The notes under the pieces are model-generated. The model saw only the letters and a program-made list of their open reading frames with translations, was not told where the DNA came from and searched no databases. From Chloroflexota bacterium (GTDB lineage: Bacteria; Chloroflexota; UBA6077; JACQUR01), in contig JACQUR010000459.1 of the NCBI GenBank assembly GCA_016210245.1, positions 1 to 6,892 on the forward strand: a stretch of DNA of 6,892 bases, written 5' to 3'. The first letter of the stretch is position 1, and the number at the start of each line of letters is the position of its first letter. A program made the translations under genes and the position numbers. Below, piece after piece: positions 1 through 5,401 of this stretch.

Positions 1-21
1 CCATCCTTCCACCGTCAGCAT
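1..21 (-). CDS. istA: IstA-type transposase, first seven codons only
   Basis: The minus strand reads ATG at 21 followed by codons for MLTVEGW before the window ends. IS21-family IstA transposases often begin MLTVEEW or similar, ahead of an N-terminal helix-turn-helix, so the match is suggestive although very short. A GGGAGGG run touches the start codon and AGGAGGG lies at 34-40, so translation initiation is plausible. IstA is the DDE transposase that works with the IstB ATPase to cut and join the element ends. The position, about 107 bases inside the putative tip at 128 and pointing away from it, is what IS21 elements show. Confidence 0.5.
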
Positions 22-128
22 CCCTCCCTATTTCCCTCCTCGCAGGTGCTCCCACGAGCGGTGATCCTGCCAGAGGGGCGGGTCACTTTTCAGGCGGAAA
101 GTGGGTCACTTTTCAGACGGAATCTACA
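1..128 (-). mobile_element. Left end of an IS21-family insertion sequence (partial)
   Basis: Two direct repeats reading GGGTCACTTTTCAG followed by RCGGAA lie at 80-99 and 103-122, 23 bases apart and identical at 19 of 20 positions. Multiple terminal repeats containing a TCACTTTTC core are typical of IS21-family ends. On the minus strand the element would begin TGTAGATTCC at 128, matching the usual 5'-TG tip of the family. About 107 bases further in is a plausible istA start (21) with purine-rich ribosome-binding sequence. Only this end is in the window; the rest, including istB and the other terminus, would lie to the left. The exact tip at 128 is inferred, because the target duplication cannot be seen. 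Confidence 0.6.
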
Positions 129-473
129 CCGGGGCGTCGAAGCGGTACTCCGCCCCATGCCCGTAGTATTCCGGGCTCTGATGGGCGGATGGTAGAATTG
201 ACGAGGAATCCGCGCTTCTCGATCATCGAACTTTGGGCAGTTGTATGTCGGCACCGACCAGGTCGTCTCAGCCACTACTCCTCCGGCCCATCCGCGTGCT
301 ACCGCGCCACGCATCGAGCTTTCGCGGCTGGTGAATCGCCTGAGGTGATGCCCAAGGCTGGGCCTGCAGAAGCGTCATCAACCCCATTCCTGCGGCTCGT
401 GGCGGCCTCAAAGTGGCTTGCTGACGGGGGTCACGAGATTGCTCCGCAGGGCAAGCCCGCTTCTCTTGTCACT
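129..473. other. Stretch with no recognisable gene
   Basis: About 345 bases between the IS end and the promoter of the VapC operon. An open frame crosses it on the plus strand from 189 into the antitoxin gene, but its translation resembles no domain I know and the promoter and ribosome-binding site near 500 argue against its use. The only structured item is the promoter-like box at 184-213. No tRNA, hairpin array or remnant of a known protein was recognised. Confidence 0.5.
184..213 (+). promoter_or_regulatory. Promoter-like box with extended -10, copy 1
   Basis: The sequence contains TGGTAGAAT (190-198), an extended -10 element whose hexamer TAGAAT matches TATAAT at five of six positions. 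The 30-base segment matches 4732-4761 at 25 of 30 positions on the same strand; that second copy stands directly before the small antitoxin-like gene at 4776. Here no start codon with a ribosome-binding site follows closely, so this copy may be an orphan promoter left after a gene was lost. No good -35 box is visible. Confidence 0.35.
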
Positions 474-502
474 TTGACAACGTATGCAAGCAATAGTATG
501 CT
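474..502 (+). promoter_or_regulatory. Sigma-70-type promoter of the vapB-like/vapC operon
   Basis: A perfect -35 hexamer TTGACA (474-479) is followed after exactly 17 bases by TATGCT (497-502), four of six matches to the -10 consensus. Transcription would begin near 509, about ten bases before the ATG at 519. The interval carries repeated GTATGC words (482-487 and 496-501) and the partial palindrome ATAG-N4-CTAT (493-504) over the -10 box. Such repeats are where a DNA-binding antitoxin would be expected to repress its own operon; that role is inferred. Confidence 0.65.
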
Positions 503-518
503 ATGCGAGGTGGTAGCT

Positions 519-899
519 ATGGTCAGAAGTGCTGATAGCCAGTTCTACACCATCCTCGAGGCGGCGCGAATACTGAAGGTCAACCCCTCGACCATCTGGC
601 GGTGGATCGCCGCCGAGAGGCTCCCGGCCCATCGCGTGGGGCCGCGCGCCATTCGCATCAAGCAGGAGGACCTGGAGGCGGTCCTGCGACCAGCCAAGCC
701 AGCCAGCAGGGAGGCGCCCACAGACAGAGAGCGCGCGATCTTCCAGCCACCCTCCCAGGAGGAGATAGCCAGGCGAAAGGCGCTGGTGGCTGAGATCCTG
801 GCCCTGCGCCAGCAGTGCGTGATTACCCCGCTGGCCACCGCTGACCTGGTGCGCAAGAGCAGGGAGCAGGAGCGGCGCGCCTATGGCCGACCTCGCTAG
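519..899 (+). CDS. Excisionase-type helix-turn-helix protein, probable VapC antitoxin
   Basis: A 126-residue protein with an N-terminal MerR/excisionase-like winged helix. Helix one is about residues 11-20 (TILEAARILK), the recognition helix is NPSTIWRWI (22-30), and the wing and following helix read AHRVGPRAIRIKQEDLEAVL (37-56). The remaining 70 residues are charged and lack a known domain; they probably hold the toxin-binding part. ATG 519 was chosen because GAGG at 507-510 sits eight bases upstream and the promoter -10 box (497-502) lies just before it; the frame is open further upstream, but earlier starts would lie in or before the promoter. It overlaps the PIN toxin gene by 17 bases, so the two are translationally coupled. 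By position it should neutralise VapC and repress the operon. A plain transcription regulator is the alternative. Confidence 0.75.
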   Translation: MVRSADSQFYTILEAARILKVNPSTIWRWIAAERLPAHRVGPRAIRIKQEDLEAVLRPAKPASREAPTDRERAIFQPPSQEEIARRKALVAEILALRQQCVITPLATADLVRKSREQERRAYGRPR

Positions 900-1329
900 G
901 GCTGTGGTGGTCGACGCCTCGGTCGCCGCCAAGTGGCACCTGGCCGACGAGGAGGGGGCGGACAGGGCGCTACTGCTGCTCGATCGATTCGCTTTCGGCC
1001 AGACAGCGCTGGTGGCCCCTGGCCAGATCCGCTACGAGGTCCCTTCAGCCATCACGGTGGCCACCCTGGGGCGTGCGCCACGCCTTACCACGACTCAAGG
1101 CAAACAGGCGGTGGAGAAATTCCTGGCCTTACGCCTCCAAACCTTCAGCGATGAGGATCTCATCCTGGCCGCCTACTCTCTGGTCCACCAGCATCGCTGC
1201 GCCTTCTACGACGCCCTGTACCTGGCCCTAGCCCAGAGGCTGGACATCCCGTTCGTTACCGCCGACGCCAAGCTCTACCGAGCCATCGGGCATCTTCCCC
1301 ACGTGCTCTGGATCGGCGACTACTCCTGA
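883..1329 (+). CDS. vapC: PIN-domain ribonuclease toxin, VapC family
   Basis: A 148-residue PIN-domain protein of normal VapC length. The four acidic residues that bind Mg2+ in the family are all present: D11 in VVVDAS, E52 in RYEVPSA, D110 in FYDALYLALA and D128 in FVTADAKLY. S13 next to the first Asp is also conserved. VapC toxins are endoribonucleases, usually cutting a tRNA or rRNA, and are held inactive by a cognate antitoxin. The start at 883 has CAGGAG at 867-872, ten bases upstream, inside the preceding gene, which it overlaps by 17 bases. The frame is intact end to end, so the toxin is probably functional. The RNA target cannot be read from the sequence. The partner is an excisionase-type protein rather than a common AbrB- or Phd-type antitoxin. 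Confidence 0.9.
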   Translation: MADLARAVVVDASVAAKWHLADEEGADRALLLLDRFAFGQTALVAPGQIRYEVPSAITVATLGRAPRLTTTQGKQAVEKFLALRLQTFSDEDLILAAYSLVHQHRCAFYDALYLALAQRLDIPFVTADAKLYRAIGHLPHVLWIGDYS

Positions 1330-1626
1330 GTGCCAGCTCACCATCCAGGCTTCGTTGCTGACAGGATCACGTTCCTCAACCCGGGCGGGTTGCCCCCGCC
1401 GCTACGCCCGGAGGACCTGAAGCGCCCTCACCCGTCCAAGCCTCGCAACAGGAAGATTGCCGAGGCGCTCTTCGCGGTGCTCCACGTGAAGGCCAGCGGC
1501 CGGCTCACCAACGCGGAGTACCAGCGGCTGTTCCAGGTGAGCAAGCGTACGGCGTCGGACGACCTGGCTGACCTGGAGCGGAGAGGGGTGGTGCAGGCTG
1601 TGGCCGAGACCACGGCCGGGTCATAG
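1330..1626 (+). pseudogene. Remnant of an AlbA/HATPase_c_4-type ATP-binding regulator
   Basis: The frame opens with GTG immediately after the vapC stop, but recognisable sequence starts near 1354. Residues 13-48 (ITFLNPGGLPPPLR, PEDL, RPHPSKPRN, IAEALF) match the end of the RecG-C/HATPase_c_4 domain found in AlbA_2-type regulators, where NPGGLP..L..EDL...PRN.LIA is typical. Residues 55-89 (ASGRLTNAEYQRLFQVSKRT, then LADLERRGVVQ) match the winged helix found at the C-terminus of the same proteins. The linking part that normally follows, with a GLIE.WGTG-type motif, is missing, so about 1473 looks like an internal deletion joint. The true C-terminus is also lost: after about 1596 the frame reads antisense to a cohesin-like gene. 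The N-terminal AlbA domain is absent. It is almost certainly non-functional. Confidence 0.6.
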
Positions 1627-2222
1627 CTGACCTCCACGGTCCACGCGCCCAGGCTGACCCCGCCGGGCAGACTGGCCTGGAGGGCGATGGTGGCGGTCCC
1701 GCCCGGGGCGACGAAGGCCGTGGGCGGCTGGATGCTCACCGTGGCCACTGTTCCAGAGGGCGTGGCCGTCGGACCAGAGGGTGGCGTGGACGTGGGCATG
1801 GGTGTGGGCATAGGGGTGGGTGTGAACGTGGGCGTAGGGGTCGCGGTGGGAGCGAGGATGGAGATGGCATCGGAGGTGGCGAGCCGAGCCAGGATGGACT
1901 GCCCTGGCGATTGACATGACCCGAGTTGCCACACGTCAGCCGGGAACGAACAGGGCAGGGTCACTGCCTCTTGCGCCCACTGCTCCCAGTCATAGCGGTA
2001 CACAATGCTCGTGCGCCACGACGAGGTGCTCGACTGCGAGATGACTGCTCCAGGGGGACGTGGGATAGCTCTCAGGTCCCGCGCGTTGGCACGGTCATTC
2101 CCAGAGTCCGCGCCACGGGTCCACGCAACCAGGACGGTGCGCGGCGGTCGAGGCACCGCCTTGTGTGGTGAGTATAGTCCCGGGGCTGCAGCAGCGTCGA
2201 CGCCGCCTGGCGCGCCGATCAA
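1593..2222 (-). pseudogene. Fragment of a secreted protein: unknown domain, Thr-Pro linker, start of a cohesin-like domain
   Basis: Read on the minus strand, the recognisable part runs from about 2180 down to 1593. First comes about 95 residues of unrecognised extracellular-style sequence (for example WRTSIVYRYDWEQWAQEAV). Next is a Thr/Pro linker (1755-1850, TPTPTFTPTPMPTPMPTSTP), then a cohesin-like beginning with VSIQPPTAFVAPGGTATIAL and AWTVEVSYDPAVVSATAC. Cohesin-like domains of this kind should continue for another hundred or so residues; here homology stops at 1593 and the frame runs on antisense to the regulator remnant until 1428. There is no signal peptide and no convincing start. 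The frame is simply open from the abiEii stop codon, with a TTG at 2222. Both ends are therefore missing. The intact parent was probably a surface or secreted protein like the one at the right end of the window. Confidence 0.6.
1755..1850 (-). repeat. Degenerate GT-rich tandem repeat encoding a Thr-Pro linker
   Basis: On the plus strand this is a run of GTGGGCATGGGTGT-like words; on the minus strand it encodes alternating Thr-Pro with Met, Phe and Ser interruptions. Linkers of this type separate domains in secreted proteins and are often sites of slippage. It belongs to the surface-protein fragment and has no separate function that I can see. Confidence 0.75.
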
Positions 2223-2228
2223 CTCGGC

Positions 2229-3428
2229 TCACGCAGGCAGCAACTCCTGGAGCGCCGCGTCCCAGCAAAGGAGTGCCTCTGGACCAACCGTCTGGACGAA
2301 CTCCTTCAGGTGCAGGTGCGGTCGTTCCGCCCAGGGAACGGCGCGCAGGCGTTGCTGGGCTGCCTTCACGGCCATGTGGTCCAACCGATCGCGTGCGATG
2401 CGCGCGGTGTGCGCCTCCCAGCGCGTGAGGGCATCGTCGGGCGGAAGGTGCTCAACCAGCACTTTGCGGACGAGGACAAGCATCAGCGCCACTCGGCTCG
2501 CCGCCTGTCGAGCGCCGACCCGGTCGAACTGCTCGTTGTCCCCAACGTAACCGCGGAGCTTCACCGCCGCCTGAGAGAGCTGCGCGAGATCCCCACTCCA
2601 CTCCGAGTTCGGGCCTTTCATGCCAGGTGCGGCCGAAAGCAGCTTGAGCGCGTAGAGCGCGTCTGCTAGGGTCGCCTCAAGCGTTGGGCGGGCATCGGCG
2701 GGATGGTAGCGAATCTGCTGCTCAAAGGCGGCCAGGTAGGAGCTGGCTACGGCCCCCACGTCGCGGACGCGGGAGAGTAGATGCCTGAGATCGAAGAGTT
2801 GTTTGCCAACAGCCAAGTCGAAGTTAGCCTTTCCACGAGGGATGCCGATTGTCCCCGGGCCGAGCGTGGTGAGCTTGCCGCCGAAGAGGCCCTCCACCGT
2901 CGGGGTGCGAACGCTCAGCAGTGACTTTGGCTGGTAGAGCCGCGTCCGCAGGTCGGTATCCTGAAGCGGGAAGTGTGCGCCAGCGAAGACCACGTCCAGT
3001 TCGATGTCGGGGAGAGCGCCCGACGGGTACATGGTGGGATAGCTCACGACGAAGTGCATCGCCGGGATTTCCAACCCTCCGTGCTCTCGCCGCTCCTCGG
3101 TCGCGGCGTAGACCTCGCCGCCGAACCGTCCCGCGATCGCTGCGACGACCCGTCGCCAGTCGTCGCTATCGCTTGAGAGCGCGATGACGTCGACGTCCTT
3201 GCTCAATCGTGAGGAGCCGCCGGCCAGGAGAAGCTGAGCGGCCGTGCCACCGGTGAAGACGAAGGCGATTCCACTCTGGGCAAGCTGACCGATGTACTCG
3301 AAGGCGTGGACCGCCTTCTCCACGAGCGCTGGGCTGATCCCCCGGCCGAGTTCAGGCAAGCAGGTGAGGTCGAAGCACTCCGCCTGTCCAAGCAACTGGT
3401 CGCGGTGACGCACCAGCGTCTCGTGCAT
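2229..3428 (-). CDS. abiEii: AbiEii/AbiGii-family nucleotidyltransferase toxin
   Basis: A 399-residue protein with the nucleotidyltransferase core of the AbiEii family. FVFTGGTAAQLLL (57-68) is the GG(S/T) motif, and SRLSKDVDVIAL (73-84) gives the paired acidic residues D78 and D80. ALPDIELDVVFAG (138-150) supplies the third acidic strand. The later KLTTLG (185-190) and KQLFDLRHLL (209-218) correspond to the family's conserved lysine and DLYDL-type segment. AbiE toxins transfer nucleotides, in characterised homologues onto tRNA, and stop growth on phage infection. Many family members are nearer 300 residues; the extra part here is a helical C-terminus from about 290. The ATG overlaps the abiEi stop by one base (TAATG), so translation is coupled. 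The frame and motifs are intact, so activity is likely. The substrate is inferred from homologues. Confidence 0.88.
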   Translation of the reverse strand: MHETLVRHRDQLLGQAECFDLTCLPELGRGISPALVEKAVHAFEYIGQLAQSGIAFVFTGGTAAQLLLAGGSSRLSKDVDVIALSSDSDDWRRVVAAIAGRFGGEVYAATEERREHGGLEIPAMHFVVSYPTMYPSGALPDIELDVVFAGAHFPLQDTDLRTRLYQPKSLLSVRTPTVEGLFGGKLTTLGPGTIGIPRGKANFDLAVGKQLFDLRHLLSRVRDVGAVASSYLAAFEQQIRYHPADARPTLEATLADALYALKLLSAAPGMKGPNSEWSGDLAQLSQAAVKLRGYVGDNEQFDRVGARQAASRVALMLVLVRKVLVEHLPPDDALTRWEAHTARIARDRLDHMAVKAAQQRLRAVPWAERPHLHLKEFVQTVGPEALLCWDAALQELLPA

Positions 3429-4222
3429 TACCTGGCACCCGCTTTTTCGGATGTCCTCCTGCCGGCAACCACCTTCACCGCGGCAGCGACATCTGGGGGC
3501 AGACGGTCGAGCGAACGGAGGTAGGAGGCTATCTCGGAACCGATGCGCCGGCGCCTCGCATAGGCGAGGATTATCCCGATGTTGAGATCCCGCTCGGCGA
3601 CCAGACGGGCAAGGACGACGGCCAGGTCGTTCTCGGGATAGGGCACCCCGCGCCGGGTCACGGCGAAGTAGAGGTCAACCACCAGCCGCTCGGGTTCCGG
3701 GACGAGCAGGCAGCGCCGCCGCTCTGTCGCGTACGTCTCGGTATGCGGCCACAGCACCAGCGGCCGATCGAACAGTCGCAGCAGGTCGGGAACGGCCTTC
3801 GGGGCGGGGGCGACGACGGCGCGCAGGCGGTCCCGGGCCAAGACATCAGCCACGGCCGAGAGCGCAAAGGGAGCCGCCTCGAGTATGGTCCAGTGGCGGT
3901 TCGGCACATTGGGGGCATACGGAGCGACCCATTCGGTCGTCCAGGCCACGACGGGCGTCATCGGCAGATCCCGGCAGAGGGCGGCGTTCACTCGCCTGAG
4001 GAGCGGGGTGAGTGCCAGCTCAGGTCGGCCATGACGAGGCAAAGTGAAAACCCCCGGGCCGCGACGGACGAGTTCTCCTCGCCGGCACAGGCGCCCAAGG
4101 TACTCTTCGGCCGAAACCAGCCCGATGCTGGCCGCGCGGGCCACGGCATCGGCAACTACCGGCGTGTCGCGATGCACTAGCCAGGTGGCGATCTCACCTG
4201 GTACGTGTAGCGTCGTGCTCAT
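3428..4222 (-). CDS. abiEi: AbiEi-type antitoxin and autorepressor
   Basis: A 264-residue protein in the standard AbiEi position: first gene, same strand and overlapping the AbiEii toxin by one base. Residues 1-65 form a winged helix-turn-helix; the helices include ADAVARAASIGLVSAEEYLG and the wing is GELVRRGPGVFTLP (49-62). The remainder (about 75-264) is the mixed C-terminal domain that carries antitoxin activity in AbiEi proteins. The family neutralises AbiEii without a stable complex (type IV) and represses its own operon by binding inverted repeats. The start at 4222 is well fixed: in-frame upstream codons hold no alternative start before TAG at 4241-4243. The -10 box is only nine bases away, leaving no room for a ribosome-binding site, so the message is probably leaderless or nearly so. 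Sequence similarity to classical AbiEi is moderate; the assignment rests partly on its partner. Confidence 0.82.
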   Translation of the reverse strand: MSTTLHVPGEIATWLVHRDTPVVADAVARAASIGLVSAEEYLGRLCRRGELVRRGPGVFTLPRHGRPELALTPLLRRVNAALCRDLPMTPVVAWTTEWVAPYAPNVPNRHWTILEAAPFALSAVADVLARDRLRAVVAPAPKAVPDLLRLFDRPLVLWPHTETYATERRRCLLVPEPERLVVDLYFAVTRRGVPYPENDLAVVLARLVAERDLNIGIILAYARRRRIGSEIASYLRSLDRLPPDVAAAVKVVAGRRTSEKAGAR

Positions 4223-4271
4223 CCTATAGGCATTATACGCCTAATCGGATGACGTGCAAAATCCCTATAGG
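4223..4271. promoter_or_regulatory. Probable AbiEi operator: paired palindromes around the promoter
   Basis: The perfect palindrome CCTATAGG occurs twice, at 4223-4230 between the -10 box and the start codon and at 4264-4271 just upstream of the -35 box. Centres are 41 bases apart, about four helical turns, so two bound dimers would lie on the same face of the DNA. A further inverted repeat TAGGC-N7-GCCTA (4227-4243) covers the -10 box. AbiEi proteins are known to bind inverted repeats at their own promoter, so this is the natural operator; binding is inferred. Confidence 0.6.
4232..4260 (-). promoter_or_regulatory. Promoter of the abiE operon, probably giving leaderless mRNA
   Basis: On the minus strand a perfect TATAAT (4237 to 4232) lies 17 bases after TTTGCA (4260 to 4255), which matches the -35 consensus at four of six positions. 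Only GCCTATAGG separates the -10 box from the ATG at 4222. Normal initiation six or seven bases past the -10 box would fall near 4225, leaving a 5' leader of about 0-4 bases. This is a feature read directly from base positions; the start site itself is not measured. Confidence 0.75.
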
Positions 4272-4696
4272 CCAGCCAAACGGCCGAGAGCCAGGATCGG
4301 GCAGGCTGGCGAACTCTCGCCCTCCACGGCAATCCAGAAGAACGCGCCATAGGATTCCTGCGCATCTTCTTGCCAGCGCGGTCGACTTCAACCATCGCCC
4401 GCCCGCGCCTCTGGTTTCCCTCGCAGACATGGTCGCCATCGGACGCGGTCTCGCGGCGGTGCTCGGCCTGGAGCGGCCCGCCACGCCGCTCCCAGGCGCT
4501 TGAGGCCGCTCCCCTCCGCCCGCAACCCAGCCACATCCTCGGCGCAGACCGAACAGTCTGCCTGCTGGAACACCGGGTATGGGTCCGCGAGCGCGGCGCG
4601 CCAGTCGCCAACGGTCGTGTGGGCGACGCCGAGCGTCTCGGCCCGGCACCGCTCCGCCTCGTGTGCTTGCACGTGGCCGCCGGCACGGCCGGCCAT
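4265..4696 (-). pseudogene. Decayed gene with a helix-turn-helix motif, family not recognised
   Basis: From ATG at 4696 the minus strand encodes about 75 residues with strongly G/C-ending codons. They include a homeodomain-like helix-turn-helix (RAETLGVAHTTVGDWRAAL), then PVFQQADCSVCAEDVAGLRAEG with a Cys-x2-Cys pair. The sequence then becomes Arg/Pro-rich and unlike protein until TGA at 4388-4390. Beyond that stop the same frame again reads like protein (RWQEDAQESYGAFFWIAVEG, then ALGRLAGL) to TAG at 4265-4267. The pattern suggests one gene hit by a stop and perhaps two compensating frameshifts. It could be a transposase or phage-type regulator remnant; I cannot name the family. Its last bases coincide with the -35 region and upstream palindrome of the abiE promoter. 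Confidence 0.35.
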
Positions 4697-4731
4697 GGAG
4701 TAGAGAAACGGCGGACAGAGGCCGTGGACGA

Positions 4732-4761
4732 GGCAGATGGTAGAATGGCCGGGGATTCCGC
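4732..4761 (+). promoter_or_regulatory. Promoter-like box with extended -10, copy 2
   Basis: TGGTAGAAT at 4738-4746 is an extended -10 element (TAGAAT, five of six). The surrounding 30 bases match 184-213 at 25 positions. The ATG of the small antitoxin-like gene follows at 4776, with GAGGTG at 4765-4770, so this is the likely promoter for the 4776-5401 pair. No good -35 box is visible, as is usual for extended -10 promoters. Confidence 0.5.
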
Positions 4762-4775
4762 GACGAGGTGTGGCA

Positions 4776-4994
4776 ATGAGCAAACTCCTGACGAAGGCGT
4801 TTGCCGAGGCCTCCAAGCTCCCGGAGTCCGAGCAAGAGGCGCTGGCGGCTTGGATCCTCGAAGAGCTTGCTGCTGACCGACGCTGGCAGGAAGCCCTCAC
4901 CGACTCGGGCGAATTCCTCGCTCAGTTGGCCGACGAGGCGGTCTCCGAACATCGCGAGCACCGGACCCAGGCCCTGGATCCCGACACGCTGTGA
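4776..4994 (+). CDS. Small antitoxin-like protein, toxin partner absent
   Basis: A 72-residue acidic helical protein. It begins MSKLLTKAFAEASKLPESEQ, continues ALAAWILEELAADRRWQEAL and ends with EHREHRTQALDPDTL. Short proteins of this pattern (a MSKLLE.A...LPE.EQ start and an acidic R-x4-LDPD tail) are widespread in Chloroflexota and cyanobacteria and usually stand before a RelE/ParE- or PIN-like toxin, so I read it as a type II antitoxin; that function is by family resemblance only. ATG 4776 was chosen over an in-frame ATG at 4737 because GAGGTG lies five bases upstream and the earlier start would fall on the promoter box. Its stop overlaps the next gene's start (GTGA, 4991-4994). No toxin follows, so it is probably an orphan or regulates the next gene. 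Confidence 0.6.
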   Translation: MSKLLTKAFAEASKLPESEQEALAAWILEELAADRRWQEALTDSGEFLAQLADEAVSEHREHRTQALDPDTL

Positions 4995-5401
4995 GCGAGT
5001 ACCTGGCCACCGGCCAGGCGGCGCGGGCGCTGGGGGGCAGCATTCATGCCGCCAGGAACTGTGTCACGAGTGGACAACTCCCGGCGGCACGGTTCGACAG
5101 CCGCACGCTCGTCCACCGAGATGCCATTCTCCGCACCCTGGAGGAGCTGGCGAAGGCACGGCCGTCGGCGCCCGCGGCGAGTGGGAGCGACCGCGAGCGC
5201 GCCGCGCAGCGGCGGCAGTTCGTGAGGGCCCAACTTCCGGCCGACCACCTGACCCGCCTGGAGGCGCTCCACGCAAAGCTGGAAGCCGGGGACCGTCTGA
5301 GCGGGGAGGAGCGCGCCGAGATGCGACGGATCGAGCAGCGCGGGCTGGAGGTGGCGGGCGAGAAGGTAGATGAGTGGACCGCCAGGGCAGCCTCCTCGTA
5401 G
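4991..5401 (+). CDS. Excisionase-type helix-turn-helix protein, possible orphan antitoxin
   Basis: A 136-residue protein with an N-terminal MerR/excisionase-like domain (YLATGQAARALGGSIHAARN, 4-23) and wing GQLPAARFDSRTLVHRDAI (28-46), then a long charged helical tail with heptad-like stretches (about 65-128). It starts with GTG sharing GTGA with the preceding stop, so it is translationally coupled. The overall plan resembles the 519-899 protein, but no PIN gene follows. In related domains the turn and recognition helix usually read like GVSIHTVRNWV; here GV is GG and the helix Trp is Cys24. Loss of that aromatic core residue may weaken DNA binding. It could be a true regulator, or an antitoxin left behind after its toxin was lost. 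Confidence 0.6.
   Translation: MSEYLATGQAARALGGSIHAARNCVTSGQLPAARFDSRTLVHRDAILRTLEELAKARPSAPAASGSDRERAAQRRQFVRAQLPADHLTRLEALHAKLEAGDRLSGEERAEMRRIEQRGLEVAGEKVDEWTARAASS

Noticed and set aside
124..220. Minus-strand peptide ending SPEYYGHGAEYRFDAPV, stopped by the IS tip
   Set aside because: It looks protein-like but is only about 31 codons from the preceding stop and matches no family I know; too short to call an interrupted gene.
189..518. Long N-terminal extension of the excisionase-type antitoxin
   Set aside because: The extra 110 residues resemble no domain, and a good promoter and ribosome-binding site lie inside that stretch just before ATG 519. An in-frame ATG at 498 falls in the -10 box.
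1755..1850. CRISPR or other array in the GT-rich repeat
   Set aside because: Repeat words are short, irregular and in frame with a Thr-Pro linker; there are no spacers.
2214..2228. Hairpin GCCGA-N5-TCGGC right after the abiEii stop
   Set aside because: Five-base stem with no T-run; not enough to call a terminator.
2005..2550. 181-codon plus-strand frame under abiEii
   Set aside because: Arg/Ser-rich shadow of the abiEii coding strand with no recognisable domain.
4233..4961. 242-codon minus-strand open frame across the antitoxin-like gene and the decayed gene
   Set aside because: Arg/Pro/Gly-rich translation without motifs; it is a shadow frame, and another minus-strand frame holds the helix-turn-helix.
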